Below, piece after piece: positions 1 through 8,969 of a stretch of DNA of 64,000 bases (position 1 is the stretch's first letter; the number at the start of each line of letters is the position of its first letter). Source of the stretch: Geobacter sp. GTDB taxonomy: Bacteria; Desulfobacterota; Desulfuromonadia; Geobacterales; Geobacteraceae. The notes under the pieces are model-generated. The model searched no databases. It was not told the origin of the DNA and was given only the letters and a program-made list of their open reading frames with translations. The translations under genes and the position numbers were made by a program. The DNA is taken from NCBI GenBank assembly GCA_003490025.1, contig DNJC01000018.1, forward strand, positions 2,271-66,270, given 5' to 3'.

Positions 1-31
1 CCTCTCCCGGAGGGCGAGGGAGAGATTTCAT

Positions 32-135
32 CGTTCCCACGCTCCAGCGTGGGAACGGAAGGATGACGCTCCAGCGTCAGGTTTCGGGACGCGGGAGCGT
101 CCCCTGCAGTACCTTCCCACGGTGGACCGTGGGAA
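32..135. repeat. array of four short intergenic palindromes
   Basis: Four inverted repeats lie head to tail: 32-57 (arms of about 12 bases, CGTTCCCACGCT and its complement), 65-78 (GACGCT/AGCGTC), 86-103 (GGGACGC/GCGTCCC) and 114-135 (TTCCCACGGT/ACCGTGGGAA). The first two share the core GCTCCAGCGT. The first and last share the TTCCCAC arm. Each can fold as a hairpin in DNA or RNA. This looks like a dispersed intergenic palindrome family rather than a terminator, since no T-tract follows. Function is unknown. Confidence 0.7.
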
Positions 136-197
136 CGATCCTCGTCGTCTCGCTGGCAGAGCCAATGAAAACGGGTATGAATGAAGGAGACACATCG

Positions 198-983
198 ATG
201 AGAGCGATTTTTCTCGTACTTGCCATGCTGGGGTTTGCGCTCCCCGCCTTCGGTTTCGGCACCGGCGCGCAGGGGTGCTCCGGCGATTGCACCGCCTGTC
301 ACAAGGTCTCGTTGAGCGAGGTCAAGGAGATCTTCAGGAACATCGACCCGCAGCTGGAGGTCCTGGAGGTCGCACCCGCGCCGGCGCGGAGCCTGTACCA
401 GGTGACCATGAAGCAGGGGGGGCAGCTGCGCATCGCCTACCTCGACTTCTCCAAGAACTACCTCCTGGCCGGGCAGCTGATCGACATCAAGAACAAGCGG
501 GACCTGACCCGTGACAACATCGAGGACGCAGCGACCGTCAACCCCGCCGACATCCCGCTTGAGCACGCCCTGATCGCCGGCAATCCCAAGGGAAGCAAGG
601 TGCTGTATCTGTTCAGCGATCCCGAGTGCCCCTTCTGCGGCACGCTGCACAAGACCGTACTGGAACTGATCCAGGAGGAGCCGGAACTGAAGGTCTATAT
701 CCTTTTGATACCGCTGGACATACATCCCGATGCGCTCTGGAAGTCCGAGGCCATCATCTGTACCTCGAAGAAGGACCCGAAAGCGGCGCTCGCCATGCTG
801 GAGGGGAGCTATGAGAAAAAGGAAGTGCCTAGGTCGGCATGTGTAGTCGGGTTGGGGCCGGAGCTGAAGAAAATCGGCAGAAGGCTCGGCATCGGCATGA
901 CGCCGTCCCTTGCCTTCGCCGACGGGAAGCTGCTGGCGGGCGCGAGGGAAAAGGAAGAGATACGCAAACTGCTGAAACGTTGA
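198..983 (+). CDS. DsbC/DsbG-like thioredoxin-fold protein with a CXXCH haem motif
   Basis: A 261-residue secreted protein. The ATG at 198 was chosen because AAGGAG lies about 8 bases upstream and a clear signal peptide follows (hydrophobic residues 4-20). The longer frame to 63 runs through the palindrome array and is unlikely. After the signal peptide comes CTACH (residues 31-35), a c-type haem-binding motif. The C-terminal half is a thioredoxin fold of the DsbC/DsbG type with the redox motif CPFC at 144-147 and a cis-Pro-like MTPSLAF loop near residue 234. The family acts in the periplasm as disulfide isomerase or reductase. The haem motif suggests it may also be a monohaem cytochrome. The redox role is well supported; the haem role is inferred. 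Confidence 0.85.
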   Translation: MRAIFLVLAMLGFALPAFGFGTGAQGCSGDCTACHKVSLSEVKEIFRNIDPQLEVLEVAPAPARSLYQVTMKQGGQLRIAYLDFSKNYLLAGQLIDIKNKRDLTRDNIEDAATVNPADIPLEHALIAGNPKGSKVLYLFSDPECPFCGTLHKTVLELIQEEPELKVYILLIPLDIHPDALWKSEAIICTSKKDPKAALAMLEGSYEKKEVPRSACVVGLGPELKKIGRRLGIGMTPSLAFADGKLLAGAREKEEIRKLLKR

Positions 984-1014
984 AACCTGTCGAAGAGACG
1001 TGATGCAAATGAGA

Positions 1015-1057
1015 AGAAGGCGATTTGAACCCCTCCCCGGGGTCTGAATCGCCTTCT
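1015..1057. terminator. possible bidirectional hairpin between convergent genes
   Basis: AGAAGGCGATT (1015-1025) pairs with AATCGCCTTCT (1047-1057), with a GC-rich loop. It sits between the 3' ends of two convergent genes. A T-run occurs only at 1072-1077, not directly after the stem, so intrinsic termination is plausible but not certain. Confidence 0.5.
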
Positions 1058-1090
1058 CACATCTGCGTCCCATTTTTTCCCCTCTTGGTT

Positions 1091-1528
1091 TTAAAAGCCC
1101 ACCGCCATTCGGTCCAGGAAGTTCTCGAAAAACTGGCCGCAACTGTAGATCCCCTGGGAGCCGTTGATGTCCATGGCGATCCTGCCGGTCACCAGTTCCC
1201 CCTTCATGGTCCAGCCGACTTCCTGCTCCTCGGAGACGATAACCTTGAGGTTTTCGACCCATTCGCCGGAAAGGGTGGCCGACGAGGTCTTGATGGCGGC
1301 CTGGTTCTTGTTGTGCCAGATGGTGACGGTCCCGGAGTTCTTAAGCGAGCCGCTGTGAAAGTAGAAGACGCTGATCACGTCTTCCCGGTTGATCAACGGG
1401 TGCTGCTCGAAGGCGGTTACGCCGAGGATCTCTCCCAGGGTATCCTCCGTTACCTCCGACCTGTTGACGATGCATACGTGGGTGCTGTGCGCCGGGAACA
1501 TCCTTGATTGTTCTTGTGTCGTGTCCAT
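1091..1528 (-). CDS. hypothetical protein, 145 aa
   Basis: The start at 1528 (Met-Asp-Thr-Thr-Gln) is chosen because a strong AAAAGGAG lies about 7 bases upstream on the minus strand. The frame could open 21 codons earlier but without such a site. The product has no signal peptide or membrane segment and is a mixed alpha/beta soluble protein with two cysteines. I do not recognise the family. It is a single gene, convergent with the Dsb-like gene and divergent from the EPS locus. The 281 bases up to the next plus-strand start must carry the promoters of both, but none could be assigned convincingly. Confidence 0.7.
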   Translation of the reverse strand: MDTTQEQSRMFPAHSTHVCIVNRSEVTEDTLGEILGVTAFEQHPLINREDVISVFYFHSGSLKNSGTVTIWHNKNQAAIKTSSATLSGEWVENLKVIVSEEQEVGWTMKGELVTGRIAMDINGSQGIYSCGQFFENFLDRMAVGF

Positions 1529-1809
1529 GCCTGAAGCTCCTTTTGGATTCAGCCGCGTCGAAGGCGGCCTTTTTTCGTCGAAGGGTTTCATTATCGCACC
1601 CCTTTGTTACAGGGCCGTTTTACTCTCCTTAAAAGAATGTCAAATCGGTCGACGCCCGTCCTTCGCCTCTTCACAGCGATATTCCCGGATAAAAATGCCT
1701 TGCAATGAAATCGTTACACAAATGAAACCGCACTAAAATGCTGGGATGCTACCTTGCCTGCCGTACGCAAAGGGCGCCTTCTCATTTCGGCGGCGTCCCC
1801 GGAGAAAAC

Positions 1810-2805
1810 GTGATCGGCATCTGTGAAGACCAGGCGGCATGGGACGAGGCTGCCGCGCGCTCGTTCTACCCCTTTGTGGCGTACCGCTACGGGTGGCTCA
1901 AGGGTTGGGCGGCCGCAAACCCCCGGTTGACCCCGCTGTTCGTCGCCTCCATGGACGACAAGGGAAGCTGCGAGTACGTCTGCCCGCTGTACCTCGACGA
2001 GAAGGAACGCGTCTTGACCGGCGCGGCCGGGATCACCCCCGGCTTCGTCTCGGCGAACGTCGACCCGCACGAGGTGGTGACCTACCTGCTGGGCGAGGCG
2101 CGGCGGCGGAAGGTCCGGAAGATCGTACTCCAGATACCGCCCGGCTACAGCTACTGCAACCATCTGTTGCGGAGCGGTTTCGCCCTCAGGCGCAAGGTCT
2201 CCTTTTATGTCCTGTCCCTCGACGGCATCGACTCCTTCGGGGACTTCGTGAACTTGGTCCCCAACAAGGGCAAGAGGTGCGACATCAAGCTGGCGCTCAG
2301 GGGCGGGCTCGCCTCCTGCCGGGGGGAGTACTCCCCGGAGGCGCACCGGCGCTTCGCCCCGTTCCTCGAGGAGATGGCGACACGTCACGGCGCGGCGCTG
2401 CCGGATGAGAGCCTCTACCGCATCGTCGCCGACGACTACGGCCCCGACCTCCTGTTCTGGGTCGCCACCCACGGCGGCGCCGACGTAGGTTCCGCCCTGA
2501 CGCTCGCCAGCGGGGGGAGGCTCTGGATCATGTGGCTGCAGGGGGGGGAGCGGCACCGGCACCTCAAGGTCGACACCTTCCTGTATGCGGAGATCGTCCG
2601 GTACGCCATCGAAAACGGTTTCGGCGCGGTCAATTTCGGCACCTCGCCCATCGATACCCCGTTGGGGGATTTCAAGCGCCGGCTGGGGGCGCAGCTCGAG
2701 TTCCACGAGCAGTACGAACTCGACCTGGCGCTCTCCGCTGCCATCAGGCGCTGCGGCAGCCACCTGAAAGGGTATCTGAGGGCCAGGCATGCGCACGGCG
2801 AGTAG
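1810..2805 (+). CDS. FemAB/GNAT-like acyltransferase, EPS locus
   Basis: The preferred start is GTG at 1810, with GGAG five bases upstream and a typical N-terminus (IGICEDQAAWDE). An ATG at 1738 in the same frame lacks a ribosome site. The 331-residue soluble protein looks like the FemAB-type (acetyltransferase 6) members often found in exosortase-associated EPS loci. The C-terminal half has the expected substrate-transfer pattern (GGRLWIMWLQGG then NFGTSPIDTPLGDFKRRLGA). It would transfer an acyl or aminoacyl group to a cell-surface precursor; the substrate is unknown. It is the first gene of the long EPS run and overlaps the next gene by 17 bases. Confidence 0.75.
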   Translation: MIGICEDQAAWDEAAARSFYPFVAYRYGWLKGWAAANPRLTPLFVASMDDKGSCEYVCPLYLDEKERVLTGAAGITPGFVSANVDPHEVVTYLLGEARRRKVRKIVLQIPPGYSYCNHLLRSGFALRRKVSFYVLSLDGIDSFGDFVNLVPNKGKRCDIKLALRGGLASCRGEYSPEAHRRFAPFLEEMATRHGAALPDESLYRIVADDYGPDLLFWVATHGGADVGSALTLASGGRLWIMWLQGGERHRHLKVDTFLYAEIVRYAIENGFGAVNFGTSPIDTPLGDFKRRLGAQLEFHEQYELDLALSAAIRRCGSHLKGYLRARHAHGE

Positions 2806-3988
2806 CCTTTCCGCACGTGCCAGGGGAAAGCTCCTGCGCGAACTCACCCCCTACCTGGACGGCTATTCGCTCTACTTCAACCTGCCGCCTGCCGGCGGCA
2901 GAACTGAAAGGCTGGCGGAGTACGCGCGGGTCGGCAGCAGGAGCGAGGTTTCCGGCCGCATCCTGGTCCCCTCGCCGGGCCATGTCGAGCTGGGCAACGA
3001 GGTGCGGCTCGGCTCCCTGAGGGTCGACAGCGGGAGCTACCTCTTCGTCGACCACGGCGTGCAAGACGCCGGCGTTATCTGCCGGGACCGGCACTGCATC
3101 AAGACCCGGCTGAAGGAGTACACCGGGTCGTACTCCGGAGAAAACCAGGTCACCATCTCGGTCGACTTCGAGGCGGGGGTCGCTCTGAGCCACGCCACCC
3201 CGGAGACATGGCCTTACCTCAGGAATTTCTGGGACAGCAGGTCGTGCGTGCTGCGCCTGGCGGAACTCTTCAAGAAGTACCGGATCCCGGCAACCTGGGC
3301 GACCTGCGGGCATCTCTTCCTCGACGGCTGCAGCGGCGACCACGGCTTCGACGAGCGGGACTGGCAGGGAGAGTGGTTTTCGCACGACCCGTGCTCCGAT
3401 TATGAGACGGCCCCCTCGTGGTACATGCCCGACGTGATCGAGGAGCTGATCAAGACGCCCCACTTCGAGATCGGCTATCACACCTTCGGGCATTTCCGCC
3501 TTAGGCACTGTTCCGAGGCGACGGTCAGAAGGGACATGGAGCTCGCGCGCCAGATCAGGAAAAAGTGGGGGCTGAAGCTGGAGAGCTTCGTCTTCCCGTA
3601 CAACGAGTGCGGCCATTTCGAACTACTCAAGGAAGGCGGCTTCACCAACTTCCGGGGCAACATAGGGAAGATCCTCCCTTCCTACGGGATCATCGATTTC
3701 GGTGATTTCAGGTTCTTCAACACCACGCAGATGTTCGCGCCGGAGACCATGGACAGGTGCTTCCGGCTCCTCGACGGGCTAGACGGCCGGGCCGCAAATT
3801 TCTATACCCACTGTTACCAGTGGGGGGAGCGCGACGCCTGGCAAAAGCTGGAGCAGTGGCTGGCCCGGCTGGCGGGGTTGAGGGACGCGGGGAAGATCTC
3901 GCTGGCGAAAATGGGCGACCTGCGACCGGCGCGGCCGGTCGAGTCGAAGCCCGCAGTGACGGTGGGGGAGCCATGCTGGAACAGGTGA
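2789..3988 (+). CDS. polysaccharide deacetylase-like protein
   Basis: A 399-residue protein without an obvious signal peptide. Residues from about 120 show the NodB-type deacetylase fold: TISVDFEAG (metal-binding Asp region), a later GYHTFGH histidine motif, then FVFPYNECGHF. The first 110 residues are an extra N-terminal region of unknown role. The family removes N-acetyl groups from sugar polymers or lipid-linked precursors. It overlaps both neighbours (17 bases upstream, 16 downstream), so it is co-translated. Whether the acting form is cytoplasmic or exported is not clear from sequence. Confidence 0.75.
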   Translation: MRTASSLSARARGKLLRELTPYLDGYSLYFNLPPAGGRTERLAEYARVGSRSEVSGRILVPSPGHVELGNEVRLGSLRVDSGSYLFVDHGVQDAGVICRDRHCIKTRLKEYTGSYSGENQVTISVDFEAGVALSHATPETWPYLRNFWDSRSCVLRLAELFKKYRIPATWATCGHLFLDGCSGDHGFDERDWQGEWFSHDPCSDYETAPSWYMPDVIEELIKTPHFEIGYHTFGHFRLRHCSEATVRRDMELARQIRKKWGLKLESFVFPYNECGHFELLKEGGFTNFRGNIGKILPSYGIIDFGDFRFFNTTQMFAPETMDRCFRLLDGLDGRAANFYTHCYQWGERDAWQKLEQWLARLAGLRDAGKISLAKMGDLRPARPVESKPAVTVGEPCWNR

Positions 3989-4641
3989 AGCTGTACGCCC
4001 AAAAAGTTAAAAACGTGCTCAAAGGGAGATGGGCGAGGCATGTCAAGGGAGGGTACCTCTACGAACTCGACTTCGCCGCCTACACCGGCGCGCACGTCGC
4101 GCCGAACGTGGAGGGTGAGTTCAAGGTCATATCCCTGCCGGAGTTGCCGTCGCTGTCAGGCCAGGTTTCGGCGGAGCAGTACCGGCTCTTCGAATCGAGG
4201 CTCGTGGAAAGAAAAGACGTCATGATCGCGTTTCTCTCCGAAGACCAGGTCCTGATCAACTGGGCATGGCTCTCCTGTCAGCCCACCTACTACGAGCCCA
4301 TAGTCGATTACCGGATGGAGATCCCGGAAGGCGCCGTCCTCATGTACGATTCGCAGACCCTGTCTCGCAACCTGCGCGGTGCGCAGAAGTCGAAGCGGAG
4401 TTCCGGCACGGCTGCCGCCGCCTCCGGGGACCAGCCGAAGGTCGGCGTCTACGAGGCGTCGCTGACAAACTCCATCCGGCTCGCGCGGGAACTGGGGAAG
4501 AAGAAGGCGCTCGCCGTGGTAGTCGACAACAACAGCGTCCCGATCAACATGCTCCACAAACTGCAGTTCAAAAAGGTAAAGAGACTGCGATCCGTCCAGG
4601 TGCTTGGCTTCAGGTGCCATCGCGCAACAAGCTGCATTTAA
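3973..4641 (+). CDS. GNAT-like acetyltransferase, EPS locus
   Basis: The start at 3973 has GTGGGGGAG directly upstream. The frame is open much further up, but that stretch overlaps the deacetylase. The 222-residue product ends in a GNAT-like acetyl-CoA segment, with VVVDNNSVPINMLHKLQFKK resembling the usual asparagine, then helix and 'LGF' signature. The N-terminal half is poorly conserved. A role in acylating an EPS sugar fits the context. The last 38 bases overlap the flippase frame if that gene starts at its first ATG. Confidence 0.6.
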   Translation: MLEQVKLYAQKVKNVLKGRWARHVKGGYLYELDFAAYTGAHVAPNVEGEFKVISLPELPSLSGQVSAEQYRLFESRLVERKDVMIAFLSEDQVLINWAWLSCQPTYYEPIVDYRMEIPEGAVLMYDSQTLSRNLRGAQKSKRSSGTAAAASGDQPKVGVYEASLTNSIRLARELGKKKALAVVVDNNSVPINMLHKLQFKKVKRLRSVQVLGFRCHRATSCI

Positions 4642-6148
4642 CGTCTTATTACTCGGTGCGATTTTGAAAAACGATCATCTGCTCAGCTTCGAAGTCGACA
4701 AACGGACCATCGGCAAAAGTGCCGTGAGCAGTATCGTCTTCCAGTTGCTGACCAAGCTGAAGGGGCTGATCACCATGCCGATCCTGACCATGTTCATGGC
4801 GCCTGCCGAACTCGGCGCCTTCAACCTGATCACGGTGACCAGCTCGATGCTGATTCCCATAGTCACCCTGAATCTGACCGACGGCGTGGGGATTCTGTTC
4901 GCGCAGGAAAAGGACGTGACCAGGATCGCCAACATGTTCAACACCGTCTTGAATGTCGTGGTCCTGCTGACGGCGTGCTTTTTTCTCGCGGCAGCGGTTC
5001 TCGGCGCTTTATTCACTCAGTACGACGGCTACCTGGTCTGGATCGGGCTCCTCCTGCTGGGGAACATCGCCCACAAGCTGCCGGTTTTCCTGCTGGCCAC
5101 CTACCAGAAGTCGGGGATAGTGCTCGGGAACGTCTTCAAGAAGGACATGGCGGTCACCCTGTTCACCATCCTGCTGGTCTGTTACGGGTATTCCTACCGG
5201 GGGATGGTCATAGCGGCCTTCGTTTTCCAGATGCTCTTTTCCCTCCTGCTCTACCGGAAGATATTCTCCAGCATCGACTACTCATTCCGTATCGACCGGA
5301 GGCTTTTGAAGCAGTTCCTGAGGATGTCGCTCCCCTTGCTGCCGGTCTTTTTCTTTTCCTGGATCGTCCAGTCCTCGGATTCTTACTTTCTGGCCTACTT
5401 CAGCGGGAAGGAGGTCGTGGGGAAGTACTCCGTGATCTACGGCATCAGCAACATCATCCTCTCCATCACCTTTGCCCTGAACTTCTTCTGGTTTCCGGTG
5501 TCGGCGCGTCTTTGGACCGAGAGCCGCGAGAAATACACGGAAGTCTTCAGAGTCATTTTCACCGGGATGGCGGCCCTGCTGTTGACCGCCGTCTGCCTTT
5601 TCGAGCTCAATTCCGCCACCATCATGGAACTCTTCATCCGTCGCGCCGCCTACCACGACGCCCACGTGATAATGGGAACCATCGCCTTCGCCTTCTCCAT
5701 GCAGGTGCTCATCACCCTGCTGACGGCCCCCTTGTATTCGAACCGGAACACGAGGGCCATCCTGATGGCGTACTGCGCCGGCGGGATCCTCAACACCGTG
5801 CTCAACGTCCTTCTCATCCCGAAAATGGGGATCGTCGGAGCCGCCGTCAGTACGGCGGTCGCCTACCTCCTGATCGTCATGGTAATGGCGGTCCTGAATT
5901 ATCGCCTGGCCGGCTTTTTCTTCGTCGACCCCAGGTTGAAGTACGTCGTCGTGCTCCTCCTCGCCTGCTGGGGATTGCTGGGATGGGCGCGCGGGCACCT
6001 CTCGACACCGGGGATCCTTTGCACCGACGTCGCCTTCGTGGCGCTGGTCTCGGCTGCGGCTTGCAAGAAGGGGATGCACAGCGGCGAGCGCGACTACCTG
6101 GCAGGTTTAGTAACCAATTTTTCCATGAAGCAGACACAGGGAGCTTGA
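4604..6148 (+). CDS. Wzx-type oligosaccharide flippase
   Basis: A 514-residue polytopic membrane protein with about 12-14 hydrophobic segments, typical of the polysaccharide transporter (PST/MOP) family that flips undecaprenyl-linked repeat units across the inner membrane. The MPILTMFMAPAELGAFNL segment matches the usual N-terminal flippase pattern. The ATG at 4604 lies inside the preceding gene. A TTG at 4664 in the same frame, giving a start at LKNDHLLSFE, is a realistic alternative. The stop is one base from the next start. It is the only flippase in the locus. Confidence 0.88.
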   Translation: MASGAIAQQAAFNVLLLGAILKNDHLLSFEVDKRTIGKSAVSSIVFQLLTKLKGLITMPILTMFMAPAELGAFNLITVTSSMLIPIVTLNLTDGVGILFAQEKDVTRIANMFNTVLNVVVLLTACFFLAAAVLGALFTQYDGYLVWIGLLLLGNIAHKLPVFLLATYQKSGIVLGNVFKKDMAVTLFTILLVCYGYSYRGMVIAAFVFQMLFSLLLYRKIFSSIDYSFRIDRRLLKQFLRMSLPLLPVFFFSWIVQSSDSYFLAYFSGKEVVGKYSVIYGISNIILSITFALNFFWFPVSARLWTESREKYTEVFRVIFTGMAALLLTAVCLFELNSATIMELFIRRAAYHDAHVIMGTIAFAFSMQVLITLLTAPLYSNRNTRAILMAYCAGGILNTVLNVLLIPKMGIVGAAVSTAVAYLLIVMVMAVLNYRLAGFFFVDPRLKYVVVLLLACWGLLGWARGHLSTPGILCTDVAFVALVSAAACKKGMHSGERDYLAGLVTNFSMKQTQGA

Positions 6149-6149
6149 A

Positions 6150-7484
6150 ATGGCGGAAACCATCATCATCGGGGCCGGACTGGCCGGTCTCAGCGCAGGG
6201 TATCACGCCCGGCAGATGGACCTTGACTACGAACTCTACGAAGCTGCCGACGCTGTCGGCGGCTGCTGCCGGACCGTCGAGCGCGACGGCTTTCGCTTCG
6301 ACTGCTCCGGCCACCTGCTGCACCTGAAGGAGCCGTACTTCCAGGGGCTGGTCAGGGAACTGCTGGCGCACAACCTGAACGTGATCTCCAGAAACGCCGT
6401 CGTCTACTCCCACGGCCGATTCACCCGCTATCCCTTTCAGGCGAACCTGTTCGGCCTTCCCGGCGAGGTGGTGAAGGAGTGCCTTTTGGAGTTCGTCAAG
6501 TCCTACCACGGCAGCGAGGATCTCCCTTCCAGGTCCTACGGCACTTTTTACGACTGGATCGTGGCGAAGCTCGGCGCGGGGATCGGCAGGCATTTCATGT
6601 TCCCCTACAACCAGAAGCTCTGGACCGTGCCGACCGAGGAGATGACCTGCGAGTGGCTGAGCGAGTACGTCCCGAAGCCCAACCTGGACGAGGTCTTCAA
6701 CGGCGCTTTCGAGGACCAGTCCAAGGGGTTCGGCTACAACGCCTCGTTCTGGTACCCGAGGGAAGGGGGGATCCAGGCGCTCTCCGACGCTCTGGCCGCC
6801 CGCGTCCCCAACATCCGCCTGGGAGAAAGCGTGGAGGCGGTAGATCTCGACGCGAGGTGCGTCCGTTTCGCCTCCGGCAAGAGCGCCTCCTATCGAAGGC
6901 TCGTCTCGACCATGCCGCTGAAACGGCTGGTGGAGAGACTCGAAGGGCCGGTGCCGGCGGATGTGCGGGCCGCATCGAAGAGGCTGCGCCACAATTCGGT
7001 CCTGATCGTGAACCTCGGGGTGAAGGGGGGGGATCTCACGGACAAGCACTGGATCTACCTGCCGGAGCACAGCTTCACCGCCTACCGCGTCGGGGTTTAC
7101 ACCAATTTCTCCAAGGCCCTGGCGGCCCCCGATACCACCTCCTTCTACGTGGAGATCGGCTATCAGCAGGGGTGGAACGTCGACAAGGATGCGCTGGTGC
7201 AAAAGGCCGTCGAGGAGATGGTCGAGATCGGGTTGATCCGGAGCCTGGAGGATATCCTGGTGCAGGAGGTGATCGACCTGGAATGCGCCTACGTCATTTA
7301 CGACAGGCAGCACAAGGAGAGCAGGAAAACCATCCTTGATTTCCTGGCGAAGCACGACGTAGCAAGCATCGGCAGGTACGGCAACTGGGAGTATTCCGGC
7401 ATGGAAGAGGCGATGCTGCAGGGGAAAGAGGCGGTCGAAAACGGCTGGAATCAGTCGTCCGCAGGGCTGAAATCAACCGGGTAG
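6150..7484 (+). CDS. FAD-dependent oxidoreductase, UDP-galactopyranose mutase-like
   Basis: A 444-residue flavoprotein. The N-terminus carries the dinucleotide fold IIGAGLAGLSAG (residues 5-16), then YEAADAVGGCCRT and the FAD-binding region DCSGHLLHL. Central segments (RFTRYPFQANLFGLP, FMFPYNQKLW) resemble the UDP-galactopyranose mutase/protoporphyrinogen oxidase-like group common in EPS and O-antigen loci. The likely substrate is a nucleotide or lipid-linked sugar, but which one cannot be told. GGGAGC precedes the ATG, and the flippase stop lies one base upstream of it. Confidence 0.8.
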   Translation: MAETIIIGAGLAGLSAGYHARQMDLDYELYEAADAVGGCCRTVERDGFRFDCSGHLLHLKEPYFQGLVRELLAHNLNVISRNAVVYSHGRFTRYPFQANLFGLPGEVVKECLLEFVKSYHGSEDLPSRSYGTFYDWIVAKLGAGIGRHFMFPYNQKLWTVPTEEMTCEWLSEYVPKPNLDEVFNGAFEDQSKGFGYNASFWYPREGGIQALSDALAARVPNIRLGESVEAVDLDARCVRFASGKSASYRRLVSTMPLKRLVERLEGPVPADVRAASKRLRHNSVLIVNLGVKGGDLTDKHWIYLPEHSFTAYRVGVYTNFSKALAAPDTTSFYVEIGYQQGWNVDKDALVQKAVEEMVEIGLIRSLEDILVQEVIDLECAYVIYDRQHKESRKTILDFLAKHDVASIGRYGNWEYSGMEEAMLQGKEAVENGWNQSSAGLKSTG

Positions 7485-7505
7485 GAAGGGGGGCGGGGAC
7501 AATTC

Positions 7506-8969
7506 ATGCGGATTCTCATCGTCGGCAACGACCCAATGGATATAGGCGGCGTCGCCAACTACACGCGCCCGCTCGCCATCAAGTTCGCGGAACATGGGCA
7601 CGAGGTGCGCTACCTTTATTCCGGCGCGTACCACAGCAGGTACGACCTCTCGCTGAAGCCTTACCTGAAGCTGCATCGCGACCGGTTTCCCTTCGAATGC
7701 GCCGAGATAATCAACTCGGAATGCCTCCCCTTCAATTTCGGCAATCCCGAAATCGACATGCAGTCACCGGGGATGGCCGGGCTCCTTTCGGAGTACCTGG
7801 ACCGGGTCCAGCCCGACGTCATGCACGTCCATTCCCGTTTCGGCCTGCCGGCAGCGATAAACAGGATCGCCTCGGAAAAGGGGATCAAGGTGGTCAACAC
7901 GATCCACGTCTACGGCTACATCTGCCAGAAAAGGGTGATGATCGACCACGAAGGGAAGCCGTGCCCGGGCCCGTCGGACCTGGAGAGGTGCGCGGTCTGT
8001 ACGGGAGAGCTGAGCTACCGCAAGGAACGGTTCCGCGCCGTGCTGAGGAACTACAACAAGGCACTGAAGCTTAAGTCGCCCGCCGTCTTCCGGCTCATGC
8101 AGCGCGTCAAGGGGAGCCTCGGCCCTGCCCCCTCCGGGGGGGAGAAGAACGAAACTGCGCCCGGTTTTCTCCCGCAGCCAGCTCCTCAGCTCGCCCGGCG
8201 ACTGGCGGCCAGGCTGCGCTACTGCACCGAGACCCTGAGCCGGTACTCCGATAGCACGATCTGTGTCTCCAACGACGTGAAGACGACCCTCGAAAGTTAC
8301 GGCGTCGACGGGCGGAGGCTGCTGGTGCAACACATAGGGTCGGTGATCGCCGAGAGGCAGGTCGCAGACGATCATCCGCTGCACGACCCGATCGTCATCG
8401 GAAACATCGGCGGGGTGAACCACTACAAGGGGACCCATGTGCTGGTGGAGGCGGTCTCCAAACTACCGATCGGCAATTTTGTCGTGAGGATTTTCGGCAA
8501 GTACGACGAGGAATACGTGCGGGTCCTGAAGGAGGGGTCGGGTTCGGTGCCGGTTGAGTTCACCGGACGGTACCACCCGGAAGAGCTGCCCGAGATCCTC
8601 AGGCAGATCGACGTCATGGTGCTGCCTTCGATCTGCAACGACACCGCGCCCCAGACCATCTTCGAGTCCTTCAGCGGAGGAGTGCCGATCATCGCTTCGC
8701 GCATCGGCGGCTTCCCCGACTTCGTGCGGCACGACCACAACGGCCTGCTGTTCGAACCGGGCAACAGCGACGACCTGGCGGAGAAGATCGCCTACGTCCT
8801 GTCCGACCCGCAGAGGCTCGTCAGGTACCGGGAGAACATCCCGAGACTGAAGACCATTACCGAAAACGCCCGGGAGCTTGTCCTTCTCTACGAGGAGCTT
8901 CTGGAAAAGGGAAGCGGTTATAAAAAGGCCAGCGGTTCGCGGCCGTTACAAAAGGGAGAGCGGTGTTGA
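7506..8969 (+). CDS. GT4-family glycosyltransferase
   Basis: A 487-residue GT-B enzyme. The N-terminal domain opens with a glycine-rich loop (IVGNDPMDIGGVANYT) and contains HVHSRFGLP. The C-terminal nucleotide-sugar domain has IGNIGGVNHYKGTHVL and the EX7E region FESFSGGVPIIASRIGGFPD. A CX2C-like cluster (residues near 155-165, CAVCTG) in the linker is unusual and could bind metal. It ends in a 7-base overlap with the polymerase gene. The sugar donor and acceptor cannot be assigned. Confidence 0.88.
   Translation: MRILIVGNDPMDIGGVANYTRPLAIKFAEHGHEVRYLYSGAYHSRYDLSLKPYLKLHRDRFPFECAEIINSECLPFNFGNPEIDMQSPGMAGLLSEYLDRVQPDVMHVHSRFGLPAAINRIASEKGIKVVNTIHVYGYICQKRVMIDHEGKPCPGPSDLERCAVCTGELSYRKERFRAVLRNYNKALKLKSPAVFRLMQRVKGSLGPAPSGGEKNETAPGFLPQPAPQLARRLAARLRYCTETLSRYSDSTICVSNDVKTTLESYGVDGRRLLVQHIGSVIAERQVADDHPLHDPIVIGNIGGVNHYKGTHVLVEAVSKLPIGNFVVRIFGKYDEEYVRVLKEGSGSVPVEFTGRYHPEELPEILRQIDVMVLPSICNDTAPQTIFESFSGGVPIIASRIGGFPDFVRHDHNGLLFEPGNSDDLAEKIAYVLSDPQRLVRYRENIPRLKTITENARELVLLYEELLEKGSGYKKASGSRPLQKGERC

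Noticed and set aside
1690..1740. sigma-54 promoter for the EPS locus
   Set aside because: No TGGC-N8-TTGC pair with the right spacing was found.
1714..2847. 377-codon minus-strand frame
   Set aside because: It is opposite the FemAB-like gene and its translation has the arginine/proline bias of antisense frames.
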